A stretch of DNA of 64,000 nt from Pseudomonas sp. CFBP 13711 (GCF_014842265.1 NZ_JACYVI010000001.1:496001-560000); one strand, 5' to 3'; positions 1 through 8,264 are shown, counted from the first letter of the stretch. Notes: generated by a model from the letters alone, not told the origin. A program made the numbers and translations.

Positions 1-109
1 GGCCTGACACGCATTGGTCAGTGGGTCGCATCAACCTGTAGAAGACGAAGTTGCTCGCGAAAGCGTTTTCCGATTATCAAGAAGTTGCAGCTTACATCAG
101 GTTCTTACA

Positions 110-154
110 AATCCATTCCCCGGCAACGATACGTTCGTTAACGGGGAATGGATT
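110..154. other. Long perfect hairpin
   Basis: AATCCATTCCCCG and CGGGGAATGGATT form a 13-bp perfect outer stem, and AACGA/TCGTT forms an inner stem around a short loop. It lies just downstream of the small minus-strand gene that ends at 171, so it may end that transcript, but there is no clear T-run. It could equally be a protein-binding palindrome. Confidence 0.5.
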
Positions 155-170
155 CACTTCGAAATACTAT

Positions 171-353
171 TCATTGTTGAATCTTGTGATCCAGAGCGGC
201 GTAGAAGTTGGCGCTTTGTTGCAGGTACTTCGGGGTGTAGCTCTGGGTCGAGCTGACTTTTTTGTCGGTCGCTTCGACACTGGCACTGGCAGGCAATGCA
301 ACGGTAGCGGAGATGGCGGACGCGGCGATGATGGAGAAGATATTGAAGTTCAT
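171..353 (-). CDS. Small exported protein of unknown function (60 aa)
   Basis: I do not recognise the family. The start chosen is the ATG of MNFNIFS, which has GAGG eight bases upstream. A longer open frame upstream of it encodes an Arg-rich stretch unlike a secreted protein and is probably not translated. Residues 1 to about 23 look like a Sec signal peptide with an Ala-Ser-Ala type cleavage region. The mature part is short and polar (SVEATDKKVSSTQSYTPKYL), with tyrosines and no cysteines. A periplasmic location is inferred. It appears to be a single-gene unit downstream of, and on the same strand as, the lactonase gene, with about 180 bases between them. Confidence 0.6.
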   Translation of the reverse strand: MNFNIFSIIAASAISATVALPASASVEATDKKVSSTQSYTPKYLQQSANFYAALDHKIQQ

Positions 354-479
354 GGTGGGTACCTCGCTGTGGTGTGTCGTTTCAAGTCTTGACCGTCGTG
401 GCCGTGGAATGAAAGTTACGCCCGAGGATGTTCTGGAAAAAATCTTTTCTGGCACTAGCCCTTATCACCTGAATTGATA

Positions 480-516
480 CAGGCCCAGAGCCCTTGAAAA
501 TCAAGGGATGGGCCTG
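480..516 (-). terminator. Two-part hairpin downstream of the lactonase gene
   Basis: CAGGCCC/GGGCCTG encloses a second stem, CCCTTGA/TCAAGGG. It lies 20 bases past the lactonase stop codon on the minus strand and fits a transcription end. No T-run follows, so it may act by blocking 3' exonucleases rather than as an intrinsic terminator. Confidence 0.4.
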
Positions 517-536
517 CGTCAAAGCGTCACGGGCTG

Positions 537-1706
537 TCAGTGTGCGGTGAGGAAATGGAAGTCGGACGGCGAATCGAAGTCGACTTTCTGCACGGTGTCG
601 CCCAGCAGACCGGTTTTCGGGTCAACGCGGACGGTCACGATCTGGTTGCTTTTCTGGTTGGCGATCAGCACGAAGTGGCCGCTCGGGTCGAAGGCGAATT
701 CGCGAGGTTCCTTGCCTTCCACGGTGCGACGCTGGACTTCCTTGAGCTGGCCGTTCGCGGCATCGATGCTGAACACCAGCAGCTCGTTCACTTCGCCACG
801 GTTGGCAACGTAGAGGAACTTGCCATCCGGCGAAGGGTGCAGGCCACCCGCGGCACGGTTTTGTTGACCTTCCTTGTTGGCGAGGTCAACCAGTTGGGTC
901 TGCTTGAACACACCGTCGTGATAATCAAACACCGCGACCTGGGCGCTCATTTCCATCGTCAGCCAGGCGTGCTTGCCGTCTTTGCTGAAGGTCAGGTGGC
1001 GCGGACCGCTGCCCGGTGGCAGGTCGACTGAAGGCACTTTCGCCGGCTTCAGCGGCTGAGGCTGTTTGGCGTCGTAGTTGAAGACAAACATCTTGTCAGC
1101 GCCCAGGTCCATGGCGATCAGGTACTTGCCGTCGGGCGTGGGTACCGCCGCGTGAACGTGGGACGAAGCCTGACGCTCCGGATTGACCTTGCTCGCTTCG
1201 TGGGTCGTGGTCTGCACCACAGGCGCCAGTTTGCCGTCCTTGCCGACCGGCACCACCGCCAGCACGCCACCCGGTTGCGGGTGGACGGCGTAGTTGGCGA
1301 CGAAGAGGAAACGCCCGTCCAGGCTCAGGCTGGAATGGGTCGGCTCTTCGCCCTTGGTGTCGATCTGATTGAGGAACGACACCGCGTGGGTCTTGGGGTC
1401 GATAGCGTAGCTGCTGACCTTGCCGACGACGTCTTTCTGGCCCGGGCCGTTCTCGTTGACCGCGAACATATGACGCTGGTCTTTGGAGAGCGTCAGCCAG
1501 GACGGGTTGTCGCTCTTGATCACCTGATGCGGTTTGGCGTCGAGCTGGCCGGTCTGGGTGTTGAAGCCGAAGCGGTAAATGCCTTCGCTGGCGCCGGCGG
1601 TATAGGAACCGACCAGTACGTCGTAATCAGTCATGGGTTTGGCCTGAACGGAGAGCGCGGAAAGGCTGCTGGCAAGCGCTAACCACGGCAGAAGTCTGGG
1701 AGTCAT
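537..1706 (-). CDS. Exported lactonase-family beta-propeller protein (6-phosphogluconolactonase-like)
   Basis: The protein has 389 residues, the usual size for the lactonase/YbhE family (seven-bladed propeller). Residues 1 to about 23 form a signal peptide ending SVQAKP, so the mature protein should be periplasmic. Cytosolic 6-phosphogluconolactonase would not be exported, so the true substrate is uncertain. Propeller-type strands recur, for example LVGSYTAGASEGIYRF near the N-terminus, GPRHLTFSKDGKHAWL mid-protein, GLHPSPDGKFLYVANRG and KEPREFAFDPSGHFVLIANQ near the C-terminus. The ATG has only a weak purine-rich upstream sequence. The gene stands alone. The family call is safe; the reaction is not established by sequence. 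Confidence 0.85.
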   Translation of the reverse strand: MTPRLLPWLALASSLSALSVQAKPMTDYDVLVGSYTAGASEGIYRFGFNTQTGQLDAKPHQVIKSDNPSWLTLSKDQRHMFAVNENGPGQKDVVGKVSSYAIDPKTHAVSFLNQIDTKGEEPTHSSLSLDGRFLFVANYAVHPQPGGVLAVVPVGKDGKLAPVVQTTTHEASKVNPERQASSHVHAAVPTPDGKYLIAMDLGADKMFVFNYDAKQPQPLKPAKVPSVDLPPGSGPRHLTFSKDGKHAWLTMEMSAQVAVFDYHDGVFKQTQLVDLANKEGQQNRAAGGLHPSPDGKFLYVANRGEVNELLVFSIDAANGQLKEVQRRTVEGKEPREFAFDPSGHFVLIANQKSNQIVTVRVDPKTGLLGDTVQKVDFDSPSDFHFLTAH

Positions 1707-1868
1707 TGGGCTGTTCTCTTTTTGGAGTTGTTGGCGCGCCGTGCACGCAGATGGTCACGGGCTATGACAGCGTATTGCGTAGAGTAGTTGCCGAGTGGGT
1801 GCTGTGAAACTGCGGGGACATGGCGCTTGGCGGGGCTGGATTGATTTATGGTTGGGCGTCGCGCGCCC

Positions 1869-1915
1869 GGGGACAGATTGATTTACGGTGAAGCGTTGTA
1901 AATAAATCAGTCCCC
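1869..1915. repeat. Imperfect hairpin containing a GGGGACAGATT element
   Basis: GGGGACAGATTGATTTA and TAAATAAATCAGTCCCC are near-perfect inverted copies separated by about 13 bases. The element lies past the end of the minus-strand gene at 1947 and may serve as its transcript end. A second, degenerate copy of the GATTGATTTA part occurs about 40 bases earlier. Confidence 0.5.
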
Positions 1916-1946
1916 TCGATATTCACTGCAGTCCAATAGTGCGCGG

Positions 1947-2252
1947 TTACTCCTGCTCGCCCTCTTCATCGTCATCCTCGTCACTCGCCGCAATCCCTTG
2001 CAGCACGACAATGCGATGGTCGGCGTTGCCGTCGTTGATGACCCAGCTCTGGAGCGCGGCATCGAATTCGGCGGCGTCGATCTGCGCCAGGGAGAAACGC
2101 CAGACCTTGCGCTCGCGGCCGTCCATGCTTTCGATCTGGAGCATTTCATCGAGGGTGAATTCGAAAGCGTGCAGGCCGTCGATTTCGATCATGCTCTGGG
2201 CGGTCAGCGCGGTCTGGAGTTCAGCGCGCAGGGATTGCGGTGTGGTGGTCAT
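1947..2252 (-). CDS. Small acidic cytosolic protein of unknown function (101 aa)
   Basis: The protein has no signal peptide or membrane segment. It resembles small Pseudomonas proteins grouped under a DUF (possibly DUF5629), but I am not certain of the number. It has a compact hydrophobic core pattern (MIEIDGLHAFEFTLDEML, RKVWRFSLAQIDAAEF, DHRIVVLQGI) and a strongly acidic tail of Glu/Asp ending GEQE. Coding character matches its neighbours. It lies between the lactonase gene and the MFS carrier on the same strand, 84 bases from the latter. No role can be assigned from context. Confidence 0.7.
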   Translation of the reverse strand: MTTTPQSLRAELQTALTAQSMIEIDGLHAFEFTLDEMLQIESMDGRERKVWRFSLAQIDAAEFDAALQSWVINDGNADHRIVVLQGIAASDEDDDEEGEQE

Positions 2253-2336
2253 GGCAGTGGGTTCGCATCAGTGAAAGCGCGAATGATAGGTGAAAAGACG
2301 CCGAAGCGCTGGCCTCGGCGTCCATTGGCCGCAGGT

Positions 2337-3662
2337 TCAGTCCTGAACCGCTTCCTTCGCGTAGTAGCGCGACGGGATGCCCCAGACAATCAGCGCGATG
2401 GCCAGCACGCTGACGGCGAACAACGCGAACAGCGCAGGCGTCGCCGTGCCGGTGAGGTCCTTGATGCGGCCGACCATGAACGGCGCGATGATCCCGCCCA
2501 GTTGCCCGAGGGAATTGATCAGCGCGATGCCCGCAGCGGCAGCGATACCGGTGAGGAAGCGCGGCGGGATGGTCCAGAAGATCGGCATCCAGGCGATGAT
2601 GCCAGTCATGATCATGGTCATGCCGATCATCAGCGGCACCAGTTGCCCGGGAAACAACGCACAGACCAGATAGCCCGCCGCGGTCAGCGTCGCGCAGCCC
2701 GCCATGTGCCAGCGGCGCTCGCCGTGGCGGTCGGAGCTGGCGCCGATCAGCAGATTGCCGATCACCGCGCCCACATACGGAATCACCGTCAACAGGCCAA
2801 TGTTCAGGGTGTCGGTCACGCCGGCGGTTTTAATCAACTGCGGCATCCAGAACAACAGCCCGGTCAGCGCCATGACCAGACACAGGTAGATGCCTGACAT
2901 CACGTAGGTGGTCGGGTGTTTCCAGATGTCTTTGACGGTCTGCTTGACGACGGGCTGGGCCTCTTTCGCCATACGCGCCATCACCACCTGTTTTTCCTGA
3001 TCACTGAGCCAGGTGGCGTCTTCGATACGGTCCTTGACCAGCCAGAACACCACACCGCCCAGCAGGATGGACGGGATGCCTTCGATCAGGAACAGCCAGC
3101 GCCAGCCGGCCAGGCCCATGACACCGTCGAAGTGACCGAGGATCAGCCCGGCAATCGGACCGCCGACGATCCCGCACAGGCAGATGGAGCTTTTGAAGTA
3201 GGAGTTGACCCGCGCCCGACGTGAGCCCGGATACCACTGGGTGAAGAAATACAGGACGCCGGGGACGAAGCCGGCTTCCATCACGCCGATCAGAAAGCGC
3301 AGCGTGTAGAACCAGAATTCGGTCTGCACTAACATCATGCAGGCGGACGCGATGCCCCACGAGACCATGATCCGCGCGATCCAGATCCGCGCGCCGATCT
3401 TGTGCAGCAGCACGTTGCTCGGCACTTCGAACAGGAAGTAGCCGACGAAGAACAGGCTCGCGCCCAGGCCGTAAACGGTTTCACTGAAGCCAAGGTCGCT
3501 GGCCATCTGCAGCTTGGCAAAGCTGATGTTGACGCGGTCCAGGTAGGCAAACAGGAAACAGGCGATGAACAACGGCACGATTCGCCAGCTCACCTTGCGG
3601 TAGATGCTGTCCTCGAGGGCGTCGGCATCAAGGCGTTCCAGCGGGATGGCAGTGGCGGTCAT
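2337..3662 (-). CDS. MFS transporter, anion:cation symporter type (sugar-acid carrier)
   Basis: A 441-residue protein with 12 predicted membrane helices. The start is taken as the ATG of MTATAIPLERL, with GAGG nine bases upstream; an in-frame GTG three codons earlier directly abuts that ribosome-binding site and is unlikely. The loop after helix 4 carries the family-typical pattern RFLIGVMEAGFVPGVLYFF followed by TQWYPGSRRAR. The family (phthalate, glucarate, galactonate and tartrate carriers) imports organic anions with protons. It lies downstream of the FAH-fold gene on the same strand, with a REPIN between them. A substrate related to the sugar acid handled by the dehydratase is inferred. 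A second family member lies at 4923-6239. Confidence 0.88.
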   Translation of the reverse strand: MTATAIPLERLDADALEDSIYRKVSWRIVPLFIACFLFAYLDRVNISFAKLQMASDLGFSETVYGLGASLFFVGYFLFEVPSNVLLHKIGARIWIARIMVSWGIASACMMLVQTEFWFYTLRFLIGVMEAGFVPGVLYFFTQWYPGSRRARVNSYFKSSICLCGIVGGPIAGLILGHFDGVMGLAGWRWLFLIEGIPSILLGGVVFWLVKDRIEDATWLSDQEKQVVMARMAKEAQPVVKQTVKDIWKHPTTYVMSGIYLCLVMALTGLLFWMPQLIKTAGVTDTLNIGLLTVIPYVGAVIGNLLIGASSDRHGERRWHMAGCATLTAAGYLVCALFPGQLVPLMIGMTMIMTGIIAWMPIFWTIPPRFLTGIAAAAGIALINSLGQLGGIIAPFMVGRIKDLTGTATPALFALFAVSVLAIALIVWGIPSRYYAKEAVQD

Positions 3663-3675
3663 GGGTCGCACCTCG

Positions 3676-3685
3676 TTTTGTTTTT
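3676..3685 (-). promoter_or_regulatory. CA-rich Hfq/Crc-type motif ahead of the MFS gene
   Basis: On the minus strand this reads AAAAACAAAA, fitting AANAANAA, a few bases upstream of the GAGG ribosome-binding site. In Pseudomonas, Hfq with Crc binds such motifs near start codons and blocks translation when preferred carbon sources are present. The position is right; the function is inferred. Confidence 0.45.
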
Positions 3686-3718
3686 ATGGGTGTCGTATCG
3701 AGCGCAGCAGCCAGCCAC

Positions 3719-3808
3719 TGTAGGAGTGAGCTTGCTCGCGATAGCGAAATTCCGGTCACCCCTTTCAGTGACTGGATCACCGCTTCGCGAGCACGCTCAC
3801 TCCTACAG
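3719..3808. repeat. REPIN (inverted REP pair)
   Basis: TGTAGGAGTGAGCTTGCTCG on the left and its near-inverse CGCTTCGCGAGCACGCTCAC on the right flank about 35 bases. This is a typical Pseudomonas REP doublet, mobilised in trans by RAYT transposases encoded elsewhere. It separates the FAH-fold gene from the downstream MFS gene and could reduce read-through or protect the upstream mRNA 3' end. Confidence 0.85.
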
Positions 3809-3878
3809 GATTTCTGCAACGCGGCGAATCACCACGCATGCAGTCCTGGCCATTCAAGCGTTCCGCAAGAGCGGGACA

Positions 3879-4871
3879 TCAAAGCTGCTTGATGCCACCC
3901 GGCTGGAAAACCGCCTCGGCCGGCGCAATGCCGTTGATCAACGGCGCACCAAACTCATGCTGGCTGATCTCGAACTTGTCCCCCGGCTGCGTCTTGATGC
4001 CATCGGCAAACGACAGCGTCGCGGTGCCGAAGAAATGCACATGCACATCCCCCGGCCGCAGGAACTGGGCGTATTTGAAGTGGTGGTATTCGAGGTTTTC
4101 CAGGCTGTGGCACATGTTGGCCTCGCCGCTCAAGAACTCCTTCTCCCACAGCACCTGCCCGTCGCGATGGATGCGGCTGGTGCCCGCCAGGTTCTGCGGC
4201 AGATCGCCGACCCGCAGCTCCGGGCCGAAGGAGCAGGCGCGCAGCTTGGAATGGGCCAGGTACAGGTAGTTCTTGCGCTCCATGATGTGATCGGAGAATT
4301 CATTGCCGATGGCGAAACCCAGGCGGTAAGGCTTGCCGTCGTGACCGATCACGTACAGGCCGCTCAGCTCGGGCTCTTCGCCGGCGTCTTCGGAGAAGGG
4401 GGGCTGCGGGAACGACTCGCCCGGACGGATGACGATGCTGCCGTCGCCCTTGTAGAACCACTCCGGCTGCACGCCTGGCTGACCGGCTGCTGGCTTGCCG
4501 CCTTCCAGGCCCCATTTGAAGATGCGCATGGTGTCGGTCATGCCCGCTTCGTCATTGCCCTGCTGGTGCATTTTGTCCCGCGCCGACGCGCTGCCCAGAT
4601 GGGTGAGCCCGGTGCCGCTGACCAGCAAGTGCGCCGGATCAGGGTGATCCAGCGGCGGCAGGATCATCAGATCGGCACGCAGCTGCGAGTAATCGTGGTT
4701 ATCCCCCAGGCCCAGGCTGTCAACCTGCTCGGCGAGGGAGATCTTCTTGTCGATGGCCGCCAGGGCCAGATCACGGGTGCTGGTGGCGCCCTGGATTTCG
4801 CGCACCAGCGGACCGTCCACCAGACCGACGCGACGCTGGCCGTTGCCCAGTTCGAACTGTACTAAATGCAT
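3879..4871 (-). CDS. FAH-fold protein, AraD1/GguC-like (2-keto-3-deoxy sugar-acid metabolism)
   Basis: A 330-residue protein with N-terminal MHLVQFELGNGQRRVGLVDG, typical of the AraD1/GguC branch of the fumarylacetoacetase superfamily. AGGAG sits seven bases upstream of the ATG. Characteristic segments include LLVSGTGLTHLGSASARDKM and YVIGHDGKPYRLGFAIGNEF, where acidic residues of the fold bind a divalent metal. Proteins of this branch lie in pentonate and aldarate clusters and are thought to act on 2-keto-3-deoxy acids made by IlvD/Edd-type dehydratases. A gene for such a dehydratase is divergent here, which supports that role. It starts 51 bases after the upstream MFS gene and is probably cotranscribed with it. 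The exact reaction (hydratase, dehydratase or hydrolase) cannot be decided from sequence. Confidence 0.8.
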   Translation of the reverse strand: MHLVQFELGNGQRRVGLVDGPLVREIQGATSTRDLALAAIDKKISLAEQVDSLGLGDNHDYSQLRADLMILPPLDHPDPAHLLVSGTGLTHLGSASARDKMHQQGNDEAGMTDTMRIFKWGLEGGKPAAGQPGVQPEWFYKGDGSIVIRPGESFPQPPFSEDAGEEPELSGLYVIGHDGKPYRLGFAIGNEFSDHIMERKNYLYLAHSKLRACSFGPELRVGDLPQNLAGTSRIHRDGQVLWEKEFLSGEANMCHSLENLEYHHFKYAQFLRPGDVHVHFFGTATLSFADGIKTQPGDKFEISQHEFGAPLINGIAPAEAVFQPGGIKQL

Positions 4872-4922
4872 GGGGTTCTCCTGTTTGGGGTCTACACGGC
4901 CGCCCCACAGAGCGGCCTGAGG

Positions 4923-6239
4923 TTAACGAGAGCCGCGCGCGCTGGCGGCAAATTTCGATTCGGGCAAGGCGTGCTTGCGTTCCAGAACACGGTAGACCAC
5001 GCCGGTCAGAATCAGGCCGCAGATCATCACGCCCGAGAGGAAGTACAAGCCGCTGGCCAGGTTGCCGGTCAGTTCTTTCAGCCAGCCGATGACGAAGGGG
5101 CCGATGTAGCCGCCCAGATTGCCCACCGAGTTGATCAGCGCAATGCCCGCCGCGGCACTGGCGCCGGCGAAGAAACGACCGGGCAGTGTCCAGAACACTG
5201 CCGTGCAGGAAAACAGCGAGAACGCCACCAGCGACAGCGCCGCCAGTTGCAACACCGGCACGGTCAGGTACGCGCTGAGAAACAGACCGATGGCGCCGAT
5301 CACATACAGCACCGCCAGATGACCATAGCGGTCATTGAGCCGATCGGAACTGCGCGGGACGATCAACAGGCCGACGATGCCGAAAATATAAGGTACGGCA
5401 GAGATGAAGCCCGTGGTCAGGTCGCTGCCGCCAAACTGTTTGATCAGCGTCGGCAGCCACAGGCCGAGGCCATAAATGCTCAGCGTGACGGGGAGATAAA
5501 ACAGCGCCAGCAGCAGAACGCGTTTGTCTTTGAGCGCATGCAAGGGGTTGCCGTGGCGGGTCTGGCCGTATTCTTCCAGGTCTTTTTTCAGCTCGCCGGC
5601 GAGCCATTGTTTCTCGACCGGATCCATCCACTTCACGTCCTTCGGGCCATCAGGCAACCAGCGCAACACCGGCAAGGTGAGCAGAATCGCCGGCGCGCCG
5701 ATGCACAGGAACAGCCACTGCCAGCCGTGCAGACCGGCCACGCCTTCCATGCCGAGCAAACCGCCGGAAATCGGGCCGGTGATCATCATCGCGATGGGTT
5801 GGGAAAGGATGAACAGGCCGAGGATCTTGCCGCGATGGCGGACCGGAAACCATTGGGTGATGTAGTACAGAACGCCGGGGAAGAAGCCCGCCTCGGCCGC
5901 GCCGAGCAGAAAGCGCATGACATAGAAGCTGGTCGGGCCCTGGACGAAGGCCATGCCCATGGTGATCGCGCCCCAGGTGAGCATGATCCGCGCGAACCAG
6001 CGCCGCGCGCCAAAGCGTTCGAGCATCAGGTTGCTGGGGATTTCCAACAGGAAGTAGCCAATGAAGAACAGGCCGGCGCCCATGCCATAGGCCGCGTCAC
6101 CGATGCCGACGTCCGCGCCCATGTGCAGCTTGGCGAAGCCGACGGCGGAGCGATCCACATAAGCGATCAGGTAGAGCAGGATCAGAAAGGGAATGAGTTT
6201 CAGGGTGATGCGACGAATAAGCCTGAGTTCCTGGCTCAT
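4923..6239 (-). CDS. MFS transporter, anion:cation symporter type (first gene of the sugar-acid operon)
   Basis: A 438-residue protein with 12 membrane helices. The start chosen is the ATG of MSQELRLIRR, with GAGGA nine bases upstream; in-frame ATGs further out overlap that ribosome-binding site. The family signature RFLLGAAEAGFFPGVLYYIT, followed by QWFPVRHRGK, marks the same organic-anion carrier group as the gene at 2337-3662. It is the promoter-proximal gene of the minus-strand arm, facing the dehydratase across a region with two FadR-type operators, so it is likely the main uptake system for the substrate. Carriers for gluconate-like, pentonate or aldarate anions are all possible. Confidence 0.88.
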   Translation of the reverse strand: MSQELRLIRRITLKLIPFLILLYLIAYVDRSAVGFAKLHMGADVGIGDAAYGMGAGLFFIGYFLLEIPSNLMLERFGARRWFARIMLTWGAITMGMAFVQGPTSFYVMRFLLGAAEAGFFPGVLYYITQWFPVRHRGKILGLFILSQPIAMMITGPISGGLLGMEGVAGLHGWQWLFLCIGAPAILLTLPVLRWLPDGPKDVKWMDPVEKQWLAGELKKDLEEYGQTRHGNPLHALKDKRVLLLALFYLPVTLSIYGLGLWLPTLIKQFGGSDLTTGFISAVPYIFGIVGLLIVPRSSDRLNDRYGHLAVLYVIGAIGLFLSAYLTVPVLQLAALSLVAFSLFSCTAVFWTLPGRFFAGASAAAGIALINSVGNLGGYIGPFVIGWLKELTGNLASGLYFLSGVMICGLILTGVVYRVLERKHALPESKFAASARGSR

Positions 6240-6253
6240 GGATGCGGTCCTCA

Positions 6254-6264
6254 TTGTTTTTGTT
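6254..6264 (-). promoter_or_regulatory. CA-rich Hfq/Crc-type motif ahead of the MFS gene
   Basis: The minus strand reads AACAAAAACAA, with two overlapping AANAANAA matches, ending directly before the ATGAGGACC that contains the ribosome-binding site. Binding of Hfq/Crc here would mask translation initiation. Inferred from motif and position. Confidence 0.5.
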
Positions 6265-6354
6265 ATGGAAGCCTGCGGGGATCGCCTCTGCCTTCGTGTG
6301 CGCATTGCTGCGGATGAAGCCGGCAGGGTCGTCCCTCGGTTGAGATCGACTATA

Positions 6355-6365
6355 TAGTATTACTA
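6355..6365. promoter_or_regulatory. FadR/GntR-type operator (distal)
   Basis: TAGTATTACTA matches the FCD-family operator pattern TNGTNNNACNA and lies in a longer 13-base symmetric sequence, ATAGTA-T-TACTAT. It sits in the divergent promoter region about 115 bases from both start codons. The regulator at 8622-9344, of the FCD family, is the likely binder. Confidence 0.6.
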
Positions 6366-6429
6366 TTTAAGACTACAACTCTTCCACTCGCGACATTTTC
6401 GGCCTATTTTAGTCAGCACCTGCAGCCTT

Positions 6430-6440
6430 TAGTCTTACAA
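6430..6440. promoter_or_regulatory. FadR/GntR-type operator (proximal to the dehydratase)
   Basis: TAGTCTTACAA also satisfies TNGTNNNACNA. Its centre is 75 bases from that of the first operator, about seven helical turns, so looping between the two sites by one regulator is possible. It lies 30 bases upstream of the dehydratase start codon, where bound protein would block transcription. Confidence 0.55.
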
Positions 6441-6449
6441 ATAAAGCCT

Positions 6450-6457
6450 AACAATAA
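6450..6457 (+). promoter_or_regulatory. CA motif (Hfq/Crc) ahead of the dehydratase
   Basis: AACAATAA matches AAYAAYAA exactly and lies 13 bases before the dehydratase ATG, overlapping a weak AAGAG ribosome-binding site. This is the position expected for catabolite repression by Hfq/Crc. Confidence 0.55.
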
Positions 6458-6469
6458 GAGTGCCGATTT

Positions 6470-8212
6470 ATGTCTGATTCCGCCAAGAAACCCGTGCTGC
6501 GCTCCGCCCAGTGGTTCGGTACTGCCGACAAGAACGGCTTCATGTACCGCAGCTGGATGAAGAACCAGGGCATCGCCGACCATCAGTTCCAGTGCAAGCC
6601 GATCATCGGCATCTGCAACACCTGGTCCGAACTCACCCCCTGCAACGCCCACTTCCGCACCATCGCCGAACACGTCAAACGCGGCGTGATCGAAGCCGGT
6701 GGTTTCCCGGTTGAATTTCCGGTCTTCTCCAACGGCGAATCGAACCTGCGGCCGACCGCCATGCTGACCCGCAACCTGGCGAGCATGGACGTTGAAGAGG
6801 CCATTCGCGGCAATCCCATCGACGGCGTGGTGCTGCTGACCGGTTGCGACAAGACCACCCCTGCCCTGTTGATGGGCGCTGCCAGCTGTGACATCCCGGC
6901 CATCGTCGTCACCGGCGGGCCGATGCTCAACGGCAAGCACAAGGGCAAGGACATCGGCGCCGGCACCATCGTCTGGCAGATGCACGAATCCTATAAAGCC
7001 GGGCAGATCAGCCTCGACGAATTTCTCTCCGCCGAATCCGGCATGTCGCGCTCGGCCGGTACCTGCAACACCATGGGCACCGCTTCGACCATGGCGTGCA
7101 TGGCCGAAGCGCTGGGTACGTCGCTGCCGCACAACGCGGCGATTCCTGCTGTCGATTCACGCCGTTACGTCCTGGCGCACATGTCCGGCATGCGGGCGGT
7201 GCAAATGGTCAACGAAGACCTGCGGCTGTCGAAAATCCTGACCCGCGAAGCCTTCGAAAACGCCATCCGCGTCAACGCAGCCATCGGCGGTTCGACCAAC
7301 GCGGTAATCCACCTAAAAGCCATCGCCGGTCGCATCGGCGTGGACCTGGAACTGGACGACTGGACCCGCATTGGTCGCGGCACGCCGACGCTGGTGGACC
7401 TGCAGCCTTCCGGGCGCTTCCTGATGGAAGAGTTCTACTACGCTGGCGGCCTGCCTGCGGTGTTGCGTCGTCTCGGCGAGAACAACCTGATTCCCCACCC
7501 CGACGCCTTGACCGCCAACGGCAAGACGCTGTGGGAAAACGTGCAGAATTCGCCGATCTATGGCGACGACGAAGTGATCCGCGCCATCGACAATCCGCTG
7601 GTGGCCGATGGCGGTATCTGCGTGCTGCGCGGCAACCTTGCGCCGCTGGGTGCGGTGCTCAAACCGTCCGCTGCCACGCCTGCGCTGATGAAGCACCGGG
7701 GTCGCGCGGTGGTGTTCGAGAACTTCGACATGTACAAGGCGCGCATCAACGATCCGGATCTGGACGTGGATGCCAGCAGCATTCTGGTGATGAAGAACTG
7801 CGGGCCGAAGGGTTATCCGGGCATGGCCGAAGTCGGGAACATGGGTCTGCCGGCCAAGCTGCTGGCCCAGGGCGTAACCGACATGGTGCGGATTTCCGAT
7901 GCGCGCATGAGCGGCACGGCGTATGGGACTGTGGTTTTGCACGTGGCGCCCGAAGCAGCAGCGGGTGGTCCGTTGGCGGTGGTGCAGGAGGGGGATTTCA
8001 TCGAGCTGGATTGCGCAACCGGCCGCCTGCACCTGGACATCCCGGAAGCGGAACTGGCCGCGCGTCTGGCTGACTGGCAAGCACCGCCACAGCTGTTGAT
8101 TGGCGGATACCGTCAGCTGTACATCGATCATGTGATGCAGGCGGATCAGGGTTGCGACTTCGACTTCCTGGTCGGCATGCGCGGCTCGGAAGTGCCACGA
8201 CACTCTCATTGA
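6470..8212 (+). CDS. IlvD/Edd-family sugar-acid dehydratase (L-arabinonate dehydratase-like)
   Basis: A 580-residue cytosolic Fe-S dehydratase. Cluster and metal motifs are visible: ICNTWSELTPCN (residues ~45), GCDKTTPA (~125) and SAGTCNTMGTASTM (~195). The product of such enzymes is the 2-keto-3-deoxy acid. The length and the N-terminal RSAQWFGTADKNGFMYRSWM stretch match pentonate/aldonate dehydratases (L-arabinonate, D-xylonate type) rather than branched-chain IlvD, which is longer. Context agrees: divergent organic-anion carriers, an FAH-fold protein and an FCD regulator. Which sugar acid is used (arabinonate, fuconate or galactonate class) cannot be fixed from sequence. The ribosome-binding site is weak, and a CA motif lies over it. 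Confidence 0.85.
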   Translation: MSDSAKKPVLRSAQWFGTADKNGFMYRSWMKNQGIADHQFQCKPIIGICNTWSELTPCNAHFRTIAEHVKRGVIEAGGFPVEFPVFSNGESNLRPTAMLTRNLASMDVEEAIRGNPIDGVVLLTGCDKTTPALLMGAASCDIPAIVVTGGPMLNGKHKGKDIGAGTIVWQMHESYKAGQISLDEFLSAESGMSRSAGTCNTMGTASTMACMAEALGTSLPHNAAIPAVDSRRYVLAHMSGMRAVQMVNEDLRLSKILTREAFENAIRVNAAIGGSTNAVIHLKAIAGRIGVDLELDDWTRIGRGTPTLVDLQPSGRFLMEEFYYAGGLPAVLRRLGENNLIPHPDALTANGKTLWENVQNSPIYGDDEVIRAIDNPLVADGGICVLRGNLAPLGAVLKPSAATPALMKHRGRAVVFENFDMYKARINDPDLDVDASSILVMKNCGPKGYPGMAEVGNMGLPAKLLAQGVTDMVRISDARMSGTAYGTVVLHVAPEAAAGGPLAVVQEGDFIELDCATGRLHLDIPEAELAARLADWQAPPQLLIGGYRQLYIDHVMQADQGCDFDFLVGMRGSEVPRHSH

Positions 8213-8264
8213 TTGAAAGCCATTGATTGAACGCGCCACGCCGCCGGACCTGCGGCAGCGACCG

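Noticed and set aside
51..66. Partial REP (TTGCTCGCGAAAGCG)
   Set aside because: Only half of a REP core without a partner; too short to list as an element.
4866..6317. 483-codon plus-strand open frame opposite the MFS gene
   Set aside because: Antisense shadow; the minus strand encodes a clear 12-helix transporter.
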